In this document: piece after piece, positions 29,205 to 37,718 of the stretch
Numbering within the stretch: position 1 is the first letter of the stretch
Layout of the letters: each line of letters begins with the position of its first letter
From: Roseburia sp.
Lineage (GTDB): Bacteria; Bacillota_A; Clostridia; Lachnospirales; Lachnospiraceae
DNA: 64,000 nucleotides
Direction: 5' to 3'
Assembly (NCBI GenBank): GCA_019411365.1
Contig: DXQT01000002.1
Coordinates: 96,739 to 160,738 of the forward strand
The notes under the pieces: model-generated
Seen by the model: only the letters and a program-made list of their open reading frames with translations
What the model was told of the DNA's origin: nothing
The model's database searches: none
Position numbers and translations under genes: made by a program

Positions 29205-30578
29205 CTATTCACGTCTTTGTTTTAATTCCGCATACATTTCTTTGGTCTGTTCCTTATCCAGATTAAAGATTGCGCCGATACCAATGAGTTCCAGCACACA
29301 GGTCAGCACCGGGATCAATGCCACTAACATGTAGATATTGTTTATGGTTGCATCTGACTGCACCACATTATTTCCAGAAATATATCCGATCGCCTGGAGT
29401 CCGAAGGAAACACCTGCGGAAGCAATGGTGGAACCGATTTTACGGCTGAACGTATAAAGGGAATACATCGAGCCATCACTTCTCTCATGGAACTTCCACT
29501 CACTGTAATCCAGACAGTCTGTGACAAGCGCCCAGATCAGCATGGTAAATACGGTCTGTCCGATCATTGCCAGTACATTCAGTACCGAATAAACATAAAC
29601 GTTTGGTATTTTTACGGCAAAAATGATTACACTGAGCACGGTACTGCTGATTACGCCAAACATCAATGTCGTTTTCTTTCCAAACTTTGCAACCAGTTTT
29701 GGCACAAGCGGGAAACAGATGATAATGATCGGCACACTTGCAAGACTAAGCAGAGTCATTGCAGAGGTATTTCCATAGTACTCTTTGAATACATAACTTC
29801 TAATCTGGTTTGAACCGGTGATATAGAGCATACTTCCAATGGTTGCAACCATGACACCGATCAGTGGCCTATTTTTTACGACTGCTTTCAACACATTTCC
29901 ATAATTGAACTTTTCTGTATTCTGTTTCTTTTCCTCACGCACACGCTCTGTCGTTAAATGTAACAGCAGGCAGTAGCAGACCACACTTAAAATTCCAAAA
30001 ATAACTGCCAGAAGTGTAAATCTTTCCGGGATAATGTTGCTTTCGCTGTCAAAACAGACTACCGGCACAAAGGATAACGCTGCAATTCCCACAAATGTTC
30101 CGCCAAGACTTCTTGCCCTTGAGAGTTTACTCCGGTCAATCGGATCTGTGCTGACCACACTTGCCATCGCACCAAACGGCATGGAAGTTCCGGTATAGCT
30201 CATTCCATATAAGACATACACAAAAGCGACCCACGCATGAAGTGCAACACCTTCAAACGGCACTTTGGAAAAACAAAGCACACCTGACAACGCTAGCGGT
30301 ATCATAAAAATTTTAATCCACGGTTTGAATTTATCTCCTGATTTTCCAAGCATCCAACGGTCCGGAAAAGAACCCATGATCGGGTCATTTACTGCATCCC
30401 AGAGTCTCGCTGCAAGGAACAGGGAACCCATCCACGCCGGACTGATTCCCAGCACATAAGTACAAAACGTCAAAAAATATGCGTCTACAAATAAATTGAC
30501 AAAACTGCCCGCCATATCTCCAAACACATATCCGATCTCATCCCTTTTTGAAAAGGGTCTTACATTTCTTTCATTCAT
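29205..30578 (-). CDS. GPH-family sugar/glycoside:cation symporter (MFS)
   Basis: A 457-residue transporter with about 12 membrane segments. It belongs to the glycoside-pentoside-hexuronide group, as shown by the N-terminal EIGYVFGDMAGSFVNLFVDAYFLTFCTYVLG pattern, the LWDAVNDPIMGSFPDRW loop and KPWIKIF. It likely imports a uronide or glycoside with Na+ or H+. AGGAG lies 8 nt before the ATG at 30578; the longer reading lacks a site. First gene of an operon with the amidohydrolase and creatininase, divergent from an AraC gene. Confidence 0.87.
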   Translation of the reverse strand: MNERNVRPFSKRDEIGYVFGDMAGSFVNLFVDAYFLTFCTYVLGISPAWMGSLFLAARLWDAVNDPIMGSFPDRWMLGKSGDKFKPWIKIFMIPLALSGVLCFSKVPFEGVALHAWVAFVYVLYGMSYTGTSMPFGAMASVVSTDPIDRSKLSRARSLGGTFVGIAALSFVPVVCFDSESNIIPERFTLLAVIFGILSVVCYCLLLHLTTERVREEKKQNTEKFNYGNVLKAVVKNRPLIGVMVATIGSMLYITGSNQIRSYVFKEYYGNTSAMTLLSLASVPIIIICFPLVPKLVAKFGKKTTLMFGVISSTVLSVIIFAVKIPNVYVYSVLNVLAMIGQTVFTMLIWALVTDCLDYSEWKFHERSDGSMYSLYTFSRKIGSTIASAGVSFGLQAIGYISGNNVVQSDATINNIYMLVALIPVLTCVLELIGIGAIFNLDKEQTKEMYAELKQRRE

Positions 30579-30671
30579 AAATTTTTCTCCTTCTGGTATT
30601 TGTACGCGCGCATTGGTTTTGTGTCTGTACATTTCACAAGAACCGATATCCTTATGATACATTTGCTTTAT

Positions 30672-30687
30672 TGCAATTTAAATTGCA
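30672..30687. promoter_or_regulatory. 16-bp perfect palindrome in the GPH/araC intergenic region
   Basis: TGCAATTTAAATTGCA resembles the TTGC-rich uronate operators. It overlaps a possible -35 (TTTAAA, 30677-30682) of the GPH operon, whose possible -10 is TATCAT (30659-30654, minus). Confidence 0.5.
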
Positions 30688-30703
30688 TTTATACTAAAAT
30701 ACA

Positions 30704-30733
30704 TTGCATATCTTACATTTATTGTGCTATAAT
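30704..30733 (+). promoter_or_regulatory. Promoter of the second araC gene
   Basis: TTGCAT, an 18-nt spacer and TATAAT, 45 nt before the start. Confidence 0.65.
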
Positions 30734-30778
30734 ATTTGTAGGATTGTATAAATATAACAAATCAGAACAGGAGTTTTT

Positions 30779-31750
30779 ATGAAATATAGCCAAATGAAAC
30801 GTTTTTTAATGGAACATAAGGATTCGATGAAGCCTCCGTATATTTCCACGCTCGATGGCATCCTGACTGCCGGTGGGGAATTGATCGGATACCAGGAACT
30901 GGAAATGGACAGCCCCTATCTGGATGTGCATGAGGATACCAGTTACACGAAAGACTATGTAACCCTCCACAGCCACGAGTTTTACGAACTTCTTTTCTGC
31001 CGCAGTGGAAACTTGCAATATCTCATTGGAAACACCCGTTACCAGATCCGCAAAAATGATATCATCCTCGTTCCCCCCGGCACCAGCCACCGCCCTTTAT
31101 TTTTAGAGCAGCTTCGGGAACCCTATCAGAGAACCGTACTCTGGATCAACAACGATTTTTTTGAGACCTGTAAGCAGAACTTCTTTGCGGATACAGGCTC
31201 CTCCCAATATGCACCACAAAAGCAGCTCCCCTATGTCATCCGCCCGGAAGGAACACTCTTAAACCAGATCGACCAGCTTCTGGCTGCACTGTTGTACGAG
31301 GGTTCCACCATGCGTCTTGGAAGCGAGCTCTACCGCATGGGGCTTTTTCTGCAGTTGTTCTGTCTGTTTTACCGTATGAACGACCATCCGCAGTCAGACA
31401 TCCCCAAACCGGAGAATACAGGCCTGTTAGACCAGATTCTCAACTACATTGAATTGCATTTATCCGAAGACCTCAGCCTCGCATCTATTTCAGCGCAGTT
31501 TATGGTAAGCCAGTCGACAGTAAGCCAGCTTTTTAAAAAGCAGCTTGACACCGGCTTTTACAAAATCGTTACCCAGCGGAGACTGATCGAATCTAAAAAT
31601 CTGATCAATTCCGGCTTTCCATTGAAAGAAGTTGCCGAACAGTGCGGCTTTTGTGATTATTCTGTTTTTTACAAAGCGTTTGTGAAAGAATATGGCATCT
31701 CTCCACGCAGCTTCCGGACCCGTGAAAAAGAAACGCATGATTTTTACTGA
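30779..31750 (+). CDS. AraC family transcriptional regulator (GPH operon)
   Basis: A 323-residue regulator with an N-terminal cupin domain (LHSHEFYELLFCRSGNLQYLIG and KNDIILVPPGTSHRP, about 60-102). Its C-terminal double helix-turn-helix contains LASISAQFMVSQSTVSQLFKKQL and CGFCDYSVFYKAFVKEYGISPRSFR. It is divergent from the GPH transporter operon, with a perfect palindrome between them, so it probably controls that operon. AGGAG lies 5 nt before the ATG. A degenerate partial copy of a very similar gene is found at 33158-33270. Confidence 0.87.
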   Translation: MKYSQMKRFLMEHKDSMKPPYISTLDGILTAGGELIGYQELEMDSPYLDVHEDTSYTKDYVTLHSHEFYELLFCRSGNLQYLIGNTRYQIRKNDIILVPPGTSHRPLFLEQLREPYQRTVLWINNDFFETCKQNFFADTGSSQYAPQKQLPYVIRPEGTLLNQIDQLLAALLYEGSTMRLGSELYRMGLFLQLFCLFYRMNDHPQSDIPKPENTGLLDQILNYIELHLSEDLSLASISAQFMVSQSTVSQLFKKQLDTGFYKIVTQRRLIESKNLINSGFPLKEVAEQCGFCDYSVFYKAFVKEYGISPRSFRTREKETHDFY

Positions 31751-31834
31751 TGCGGATTCAGGTGTCAAAAGGTAACTTCAGATTTTTTGACTGGCAAATA
31801 ATGCCCTTTTGATAACCAGAGATAAGCATACAAA

Positions 31835-31895
31835 AATCCGCGGCATATGCCACGGACTTTTCCATAATACAAGGGACTGCCATACGGCAGTCCCT
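31835..31895. terminator. Paired bidirectional terminators between araC and uxuA
   Basis: Two stems lie side by side. One is ATCCGCGGCAT/ATGCCACGGA (31835-31859), followed by TTTTTG on the minus strand. The other is a perfect AGGGACTGCC/GGCAGTCCCT (31872-31895). They serve the convergent araC and uxuA genes. Confidence 0.75.
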
Positions 31896-31914
31896 AATTA
31901 TGCATATTTTATAC

Positions 31915-33000
31915 TTATTTATTTCCATCCAGCTTATCGAGCATATCCCACACGCCGAGCATATACATAATACCCAGTGCGCGGTCGTATAAGCCATACC
32001 CCGGACGAACATTGCCCGGCTTTTCACCCCAGAGGTGGCGTCCGTGATCCGGACGGATATAACCCTCAAATCCGCAGTCATGGTATGCTTTTAAAATGTC
32101 AAGGATTCCGGTATCCCCATCACAGTCACGATGAGAAGCCTCCGAAAAATCTCCATTCGGAAAATGTTTTACATTGCGGATGTGCGCAAATGCAATGCGG
32201 TCACAATGCTTGCGGACAATATCTGCCACATTGTTTCTCGGGTCGGCATTCAAAGACCCTGAGCACAGTGTCAGACAGTTGTACGGGCTGTCAACCATCT
32301 TTAAGAAACGGTCAATATTTTCTTCACAGGTCAGAAGACGCGGAAGTCCGAAAATATCCCATGGCGGATCATCCATGTGGATTGCCATTTTGATATCGCA
32401 TTCTTTACAGGTCGGCATAAGCGCCTCAAGAAAATATTTTAAGTTTTCCCACAATACTTCTTTTGTCACCGGCTTGTAAGCTGCAAAGAGCTCGTCCAGT
32501 TTCTCCATACGTTCCGGCTCCCAGCCTGGAAATGTCATTCCATGTAAATTATTTAAAATATAGTCTGCCATTTCCTTCGGATCATCATGGATCTTGCCTG
32601 CTTCATAATAAAGTGCTGTCGAACCATCTCCTACCGGATGAAATAAATCCGTGCGCGTCCAGTCAAAGATCGGCATAAAATTATAGCAGATAACCTTGAC
32701 ACCGAATTTGGAAAGGTTCTTAATTGTCTGGATGTAGTTTTCAATATACTGGTCACGGCTCGGAAGTCCGATCTTGATATCATCATGTACATTGACAGAT
32801 TCCACAACGTCCATATTAAAACCATATGGCTCAAGCTGTTTCTGCACTTCTGCAATCTCTTCTACCGTCCACACTTCTCCCGGCAGTTTATGATGCAGTG
32901 CCCACACGATGCTCGTCACACCCGGAATCTGTTTGATATCAGCAAGGCTGATCTTGTCATTGTCCTCGCCGTACCAGCGGAAACCCATCTGCATTGGCAT
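31915..33000 (-). CDS. uxuA: Mannonate dehydratase
   Basis: A 361-residue TIM-barrel enzyme that dehydrates D-mannonate to 2-keto-3-deoxy-D-gluconate. The start MGFRWYGEDNDKISLADIKQIPGV and the motifs ICYNFMPIFDWTRT, MAIHMDDPPWDIFGLPR, LTLCSGSLNADPRND-like and FAHIRNVK are typical of UxuA. AAGGGGG lies 8-9 nt before the ATG at 33000; the extended reading to 33060 would run through the promoter. It follows UxuB in the hexuronate pathway. KDG kinase and aldolase are not in the window. Confidence 0.93.
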   Translation of the reverse strand: MPMQMGFRWYGEDNDKISLADIKQIPGVTSIVWALHHKLPGEVWTVEEIAEVQKQLEPYGFNMDVVESVNVHDDIKIGLPSRDQYIENYIQTIKNLSKFGVKVICYNFMPIFDWTRTDLFHPVGDGSTALYYEAGKIHDDPKEMADYILNNLHGMTFPGWEPERMEKLDELFAAYKPVTKEVLWENLKYFLEALMPTCKECDIKMAIHMDDPPWDIFGLPRLLTCEENIDRFLKMVDSPYNCLTLCSGSLNADPRNNVADIVRKHCDRIAFAHIRNVKHFPNGDFSEASHRDCDGDTGILDILKAYHDCGFEGYIRPDHGRHLWGEKPGNVRPGYGLYDRALGIMYMLGVWDMLDKLDGNK

Positions 33001-33030
33001 ATCTTTTTCCCCCTTAATCTTGATAATTGC

Positions 33031-33060
33031 ATTATAGCATGTACATTTTTTTACTGGCAA
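33031..33060 (-). promoter_or_regulatory. Promoter of uxuA
   Basis: Minus-strand TTGCCA (33060-33055), an 18-nt spacer and TATAAT (33036-33031). The -35 overlaps the inverted repeat GCAATT-N6-AATTGC at 33057-33074. Confidence 0.7.
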
Positions 33061-33081
33061 TTCAAGTTAATTGCTGTTTTT

Positions 33082-33100
33082 ATTGCAAATCTTGCGATTC
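33082..33100. promoter_or_regulatory. Putative hexuronate operator (uxuA side)
   Basis: ATTGCAAATCTTGCGATTC matches the 26460-26478 element at 17 of 19 positions. It sits at nearly the same distance upstream of its -35 box (21 versus 20 nt). Confidence 0.65.
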
Positions 33101-33120
33101 CGTTACTTTTGGCATTTTTC

Positions 33121-33165
33121 TAATCCGCCGGAAATCCCCTGTGCATCTCTACTGTTCCACCATGC
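33121..33165 (-). pseudogene. Fragment of a creatininase family gene
   Basis: About 40 nt closely match the start of the creatininase gene at 28143-28180. The minus strand still encodes GTVEMHRGFPAD before a stop, compared with GTVEMHGGFPLD in the intact gene. Its 5' end joins an AraC remnant at the shared bases GTTCC. Confidence 0.7.
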
Positions 33166-33270
33166 GGTTTGAAGGCGGACTCTACCGCATGGGGTTTTTT
33201 CTGCAGCTGTTCTATCTGCTTTAACGAATGAATGATCAGTTGAATTGCATTTATCAGAAGACTTCAATCT
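33158..33270 (+). pseudogene. Degenerate fragment of an AraC regulator gene
   Basis: The segment matches the intact araC at 31307-31470 in two blocks: CACCATGCG through CTGCAG (encoding LYRMGFFLQLF versus LYRMGLFLQLF), then GAATTGCATTTATC. About 60-70 nt are deleted between the blocks, and a stop follows the first. It is non-functional. Confidence 0.75.
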
Positions 33271-33277
33271 ATACGTT

Positions 33278-34162
33278 TTATCTTGCCAGCAGTCCTCTTG
33301 CAAAATAATCTGCCATCGCAAGCGCCTGCTGTTCCACATCGCGGAATACATCAATGCTCTGTTCGTATTCCCCATTGACCTGATGCTCAATCTCCTCCCT
33401 GGTCAGATCCAGATGATTCAAAAGCATGTTTCTTGTTTCCCTGCTCTCAAAATATGGATTATGATTTGCAAAAAGAGCTGCCATCTGATTGGCATTGCGG
33501 TACCACTCCTGCACCAGCGCATCATAATCAGTCATATTTTTTGCTTTCAGCGCCTGAATGATCTGCCCGCCGATTTCAATATGCTCCGTCAGAAGATTGC
33601 GGAGCTGTCTGGTCGTTGCGATCGGAAGATACCTTGCAAATACATCCGTGATCTCGTCTGCGGTCTCAAGCAGCCGTTCTTCCACCGCCTGCTGGTCCGC
33701 ATTGTCTGCGACTGCACTCATCAGGTACATTCTGGTCCAGTAAACATGATTTAACCATGCAAGGCGCATATCCTCGTTGAGACGGAGGATGGAATCCTCA
33801 CGCTCGGATTCGGTCTCGTTGCTGCCTCCGGCATTTCCTGTTCCTCCTCCCATGTTTCCGCCCATGCTGCCTGTGCCGCCGCTCATATTCCCGCTTCCGG
33901 TGTTTCCTGTTCCGCTTCCAGCGTTTCCTGTTCCTCCGCCCGTGTTTCCGCCTCCCGGATTCTGCGGCGGCACATATCCCTCTCCCGGGCAGATAAATAG
34001 CTGCATCCCGATCTGGAGATTATATGGATTGACTCCCGGATTTCCAAGGATCAGTTCCGTCACTGTCGTGTGATACTGTCTCGATAATTTATACAGGGAA
34101 TCGCCTGCCTGTATCGTATGCACAATTTTGTTCTGACAATACATATCTTTATTTCCAACCAT
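33278..34162 (-). CDS. LysM-domain protein with Gly/Asn-rich linker
   Basis: A 294-residue protein. Residues about 13-58 form a LysM domain (VHTIQAGDSLYKLSRQYHTTVTELILGNPGVNPYNLQIGMQLFI split across motifs), which binds peptidoglycan or chitin-like glycans. A Gly/Asn/Thr-rich linker (about 65-115) has imperfect GGTGNxGS repeats. The C-terminal half is helical and resembles a coat-type or ferritin-like four-helix module, with HVYWTRMYLMSAV and MLLNHLDLTREEI. There is no signal peptide, so surface export is uncertain and a spore-associated role is possible. The start is unclear (34162 or 34144). Confidence 0.7.
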   Translation of the reverse strand: MVGNKDMYCQNKIVHTIQAGDSLYKLSRQYHTTVTELILGNPGVNPYNLQIGMQLFICPGEGYVPPQNPGGGNTGGGTGNAGSGTGNTGSGNMSGGTGSMGGNMGGGTGNAGGSNETESEREDSILRLNEDMRLAWLNHVYWTRMYLMSAVADNADQQAVEERLLETADEITDVFARYLPIATTRQLRNLLTEHIEIGGQIIQALKAKNMTDYDALVQEWYRNANQMAALFANHNPYFESRETRNMLLNHLDLTREEIEHQVNGEYEQSIDVFRDVEQQALAMADYFARGLLAR

Positions 34163-34199
34163 AACTTTTTCATATTATGATATGAAATACAAAAAAAAA

Positions 34200-34227
34200 T
34201 GTGAAATACCATTTCTGAGATTTCACA
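34200..34227. promoter_or_regulatory. TGTGAAAT...ATTTCACA inverted repeat
   Basis: An 8-bp perfect inverted repeat with a 12-nt loop between the LysM gene and lrgB. It may terminate lrgAB, since it lies beyond the lrgB stop on the minus strand, or act as an operator. Confidence 0.4.
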
Positions 34228-34320
34228 TTTCGCATTATTTTTCTACCAGGATTCGGGTGGCAAATATAGTTTTCAGTTTTTGACTGCTAAATTGCACATC
34301 TGTCATGGCTACCCCCATAT

Positions 34321-35013
34321 TTACAACAGCGTCGCAAATATCGGTGCAGCGATTACCGTCAGAATACCTGCCACTGCAATGGAAAGGCTGCTCATGGCAC
34401 CTTCGATCTCTCCAAGTTCCAATGCCTTTGCTGTTCCAAGTGCATGTGAGGATGATCCGATCGCAATTCCCTTTGCCACCGGCTCTTCAATTTTGAAAAC
34501 ACGGCAGATCGTTTCCGCTAACACATTTCCGATGATACCGGTGATAATGATGACCGCAACCGTGATTGTGACATAACCGCCAAGTTCCTCCGAGATTCCC
34601 ATTCCGATCGCCGTTGTGATCGACTTCGGGAGAAGCGTGACATACTGTGCATGGTCAAAGTGGAATAACAGCGACAAGACCAGAACACAGATCACACTCG
34701 TCAGAACACCGGAAATCAATCCTGCAAAAATCGCCGCAACATTCTGTTTCAGCAGTTCGAACTGCTCATAAAGCGGGATCGCTAAACAAACCGTTGCCGG
34801 AGTCAGAAGGTAACTTAAGTATTTTGCGCCCTCATTATAACTCTCATATGGAATATGGAACGCAACCAGAAAAACGATCACGGCAACGATCGAGATCAGA
34901 AGTGGATTGAATACTGCCAGTTTTAATTTTTTCTTCAAAAATACACCCAGCTCATATGCCAAAATGCTGATCGCAACACCAAAAAATACGGAATCACATA
35001 AAAACTCTTTCAT
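34321..35013 (-). CDS. lrgB: LrgB/CidB family membrane protein
   Basis: A 230-residue protein with about six membrane segments, partner of LrgA. Conserved LrgB features include LTPATVCLAIPLYEQFE, LLPKSITTAIGMGISEELGG and AIGSSSHALGTAKALELGEIEGAMSSLSIAVAGI. LrgAB/CidAB pairs affect murein hydrolase activity and, in some Firmicutes, move pyruvate. AAAGGAG lies 7 nt before the ATG at 35013, which overlaps the lrgA stop by 4 nt. The long reading to 35145 lies in lrgA coding sequence. Confidence 0.9.
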   Translation of the reverse strand: MKEFLCDSVFFGVAISILAYELGVFLKKKLKLAVFNPLLISIVAVIVFLVAFHIPYESYNEGAKYLSYLLTPATVCLAIPLYEQFELLKQNVAAIFAGLISGVLTSVICVLVLSLLFHFDHAQYVTLLPKSITTAIGMGISEELGGYVTITVAVIIITGIIGNVLAETICRVFKIEEPVAKGIAIGSSSHALGTAKALELGEIEGAMSSLSIAVAGILTVIAAPIFATLL

Positions 35014-35375
35014 TGCTGGTCTCCTTTCCTTTTCCCCCTGCGCATCACAAATTGTGTCACATGACCGGACACGATCATAACCACGATCGTTGATACCACC
35101 ATGATCATCACGATCTGCACACAGATCGGGCGTAGTGCATCCCATGCATCAATGAGTCCTGCACCGGCCGGAATAAACATTAACGGCATGATTTCGATCA
35201 TGAACTTTCCGGCATCTTTGACTGCTGCAAGTGGAAGGATCCTTGTTTCCAGTGCAATAAATAAGAGAACCAGCCCATAAATACTTGCCGGTACCGGAAA
35301 CGGGAGCACATATTTTAACAGCTCTCCCAGAAATGAAAACAACAGAATGATCATAAATTGTCTCAAGTACTTCAT
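35010..35375 (-). CDS. lrgA: LrgA/CidA family holin-like protein
   Basis: A 121-residue protein with four membrane segments and a basic C-terminus. Family motifs are PFPVPASIYGLVLLFIAL and LMFIPAGAGLIDAW. It is thought to work with LrgB as a membrane complex controlling cell-wall hydrolase release or pyruvate flux. It is first gene of the pair, translationally coupled to lrgB through a 4-nt overlap. No LytSR-type two-component regulator, the usual controller, is nearby. Confidence 0.9.
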   Translation of the reverse strand: MKYLRQFMIILLFSFLGELLKYVLPFPVPASIYGLVLLFIALETRILPLAAVKDAGKFMIEIMPLMFIPAGAGLIDAWDALRPICVQIVMIMVVSTIVVMIVSGHVTQFVMRRGKRKGDQQ

Positions 35376-35430
35376 AAAATATCCTTTTCTTCAGAGGCTT
35401 CTCTGAAATTTCAATTTTCAGCCGGATATA

Positions 35431-35458
35431 ATCATAGCACTTTTTGTTAGAATATCAA
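35431..35458 (-). promoter_or_regulatory. Promoter of lrgAB
   Basis: Minus-strand TTGATA (35458-35453), a 16-nt spacer and TATGAT (35436-35431), about 56 nt before lrgA. Confidence 0.65.
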
Positions 35459-35491
35459 CCTTTTCCGTTACTAATTATCCACTTGTATTTT

Positions 35492-36205
35492 TTAAAAAAC
35501 ATCAGATTTGTTTTCCAGTTTATGACGTGCCGGATTTTCTAACACTTCCTGGCTAATTGCAAGCTGTGGTTTTAAAATACTGCGCTCCTCCCATTCCTCA
35601 TAGAAGTCACGCCCGCTCTCATATGGACGGAAAAAGAAAATCTGTAAAAACATCATGCAGACCGTTTTCTTTTCATCCTCAGTATTCAGCCGGCTTAAAT
35701 ATTCCTGCATATTCTTTTTTAAGCTGTGCCACTCTGCCAAAAACTGCTGATATCGTTTTAACTGCGGCGTATCTAACCATTTTTCCACTTTGATTTTCGT
35801 TTTGCCGCGTTCACAGGCACCACTCTGTAGAAAATAGGAAACACCCTGCTCCTCATAAATTCTTCCCAGAGGAAATAGTCTGCAGATGCCTGGACGGTAT
35901 GCATGGATACTGCACCTTCCCGCCTCATTTAAAAATACACAGGTATCCGTCTGTTCCTGCATTTTCAAATGCGGCACGATAAGCCCCTCTTCCACATGAA
36001 GTCCTACACAGGACTGCATCAGTTGTTCAAATCCCATCCCAAGCTCTGTCTCTAATCTTTTACAGTCGTACGGATCGACTAAAACTGTATCTCCCATCTG
36101 TTCACAGCAGCTATGACAGCCCTCGCAGTCACTGCAGCCGACACGGACCATATCATGTACGCCGTATATTTTTCCATCTGAAATTTCATTGATATCCTGT
36201 AACAT
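35492..36205 (-). CDS. YkgJ family cysteine-cluster protein
   Basis: A 237-residue protein with a cysteine cluster of the YkgJ type. It has CSDCEGCHSCCEQMGD (about 24-39), then CVFLNEAGRCSIHAYRPGICRLFPLG with further cysteines, likely holding zinc or an iron-sulfur centre. A late helical region has aromatic and basic residues. The family function is unknown, though links to metal handling or protein modification have been proposed. The ATG at 36205 has GAGAGGA about 9 nt upstream. Neighbours (lrgAB, an esterase) give no strong context. Confidence 0.82.
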   Translation of the reverse strand: MLQDINEISDGKIYGVHDMVRVGCSDCEGCHSCCEQMGDTVLVDPYDCKRLETELGMGFEQLMQSCVGLHVEEGLIVPHLKMQEQTDTCVFLNEAGRCSIHAYRPGICRLFPLGRIYEEQGVSYFLQSGACERGKTKIKVEKWLDTPQLKRYQQFLAEWHSLKKNMQEYLSRLNTEDEKKTVCMMFLQIFFFRPYESGRDFYEEWEERSILKPQLAISQEVLENPARHKLENKSDVF

Positions 36206-36282
36206 ATATGATATTCCTCTCTTATATCCTCCGCCGGAGACACGCAGCCTGAAATGTGAAAAATTTAATTCAAAGTCCTGTT

Positions 36283-37464
36283 TTATAAATTTTGATCAAA
36301 GAACGCAAGCATGTTTTCACTCCACATTTTTGCAGAAGTATGATATCCAAGCCCGATTCCATGATCTCCGGTCGGATAAACCTCGCACAGATGCTTTACA
36401 CCTGCTTTTTCCAGTGCTTCATTCAAACGCATGGTATTGCTTGCAGGTACACAGCCATCGTCCGCATTGGCATAGGCATAAGTCATCGGATAATCCGACG
36501 TGATATGGAACTCAACCGATAATTTTTCACGAAGTCCCGGTTTCTCATTTGTATTATAAATATAACTTCCCTCGTGATATTCTGAAGTAAAGCTGATGAC
36601 CGGATATAATAATCCTACTGCGTCCGGTCTGGCAGAAATTTTTCTATATTGTTCTACCATATCAGCTTTCTGGAATTTTGCAAGGTTTTCCAGTACATTT
36701 TCCTTTAATTCCTCATGGAGCAGCGCCTCACTCGCACAGAGATGACCGCCTGCGGATGCGCCCACGATCACGATCCGGTTCGGATCCACCTGATATTCCG
36801 CCGCATGTGCCCGCACATACATAACCGCTCTTGCAAGATCCATCTGTGGCAGCGGATAGTAGTTCGGACGGATCCGGTAGCATAAAATAAATGCCTTATA
36901 GCCGCCATCGCGTTCCATGCGCTGTGCAGGCTGAAGTCCCTCATTATAGAAGGATACCATCTCATAGCCGCCGCCCGGACAGAGGATCACTGCCGGTTTT
37001 AAGCCTGATGTATTTCTTTTTTCCTTGGAAACCGCCACAGATTCATAAGGCGGGATGGAATCACTGCCAGCAGTATGCGCAAATGCCTCGTTGTCCACAG
37101 CCGGATCACCGGTAAACAGCCAGACACCTTCCTCCGTATTTAAATCTGCATCCGGGATCCCGTTTTTCCAGTGTGACATTTTATCGCCTGCCGATGCATC
37201 ATCATTTTCTCCCCACAGTGGAATGTACTTAAATTTCTTTGTCTCCGCCGTTTCTTTGATCAGGTTTGCACATTCTAAAAAGGCATCCGCTAAAAATGGT
37301 GCTCCCCACTCCATCGTTTCTTCCTTCTCAATCTGTGCCATCGTATGATCCCTGTGTTCCACCGGTACGCGTGCCATAAAACAGGTTGGAAACAGATTGC
37401 CGGCTGCACGTCCGACCGGCTCTGTATTTAAAATTTCGTTCATGGTGTTGTTTTTTGTAAACAT
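36283..37464 (-). CDS. Alpha/beta hydrolase (esterase, BD-FAE/acetyl esterase-like)
   Basis: A 393-residue hydrolase. The C-terminal alpha/beta domain has the oxyanion segment VILCPGGGYEMVSF (near 165), the nucleophile elbow IVIVGASAGGHLCAS, an acid in YANADDGCVPASNT and the catalytic His in YPTGDHGIGLG. The fold matches the carbohydrate acetyl-esterase-like BD-FAE group. An additional N-terminal region of about 150 residues, including a GVWLFTGDPAVDNEAF segment, is unusual. There is no signal peptide. It probably removes acyl groups from imported sugars. GAGAGG lies 7 nt before the ATG. Confidence 0.8.
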   Translation of the reverse strand: MFTKNNTMNEILNTEPVGRAAGNLFPTCFMARVPVEHRDHTMAQIEKEETMEWGAPFLADAFLECANLIKETAETKKFKYIPLWGENDDASAGDKMSHWKNGIPDADLNTEEGVWLFTGDPAVDNEAFAHTAGSDSIPPYESVAVSKEKRNTSGLKPAVILCPGGGYEMVSFYNEGLQPAQRMERDGGYKAFILCYRIRPNYYPLPQMDLARAVMYVRAHAAEYQVDPNRIVIVGASAGGHLCASEALLHEELKENVLENLAKFQKADMVEQYRKISARPDAVGLLYPVISFTSEYHEGSYIYNTNEKPGLREKLSVEFHITSDYPMTYAYANADDGCVPASNTMRLNEALEKAGVKHLCEVYPTGDHGIGLGYHTSAKMWSENMLAFFDQNL

Positions 37465-37562
37465 GTGACTGCCTCTCTTTATACTGATTTTTTCAATGTA
37501 TTGATTCCTGCTTCACATATGATAAGGTGAGATCTGTCTTTATCAAAACACTGACTATTACG

Positions 37563-37604
37563 AAAAAAAATCTGATGATACTTTTAATATACATCAGATT
37601 TTTC
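37563..37604. terminator. Symmetric terminator hairpin
   Basis: AAAAATCTGATG pairs with CATCAGATTTTT around a 14-nt loop, with A and T runs on the two sides so it can act on either strand. It lies in the 37465-37718 gap, between the Rpn remnant and the esterase promoter region. Confidence 0.75.
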
Positions 37605-37718
37605 GTGCTGGGTACTAGAAAAACTATATTATTTTTGCATGGAGAATTTGTCTAAGCCAGGCTCTTACAGATTGTGTCCATATTGTAGTCCGGGACAGAT
37701 TTTTGTTTCATTTAATTA

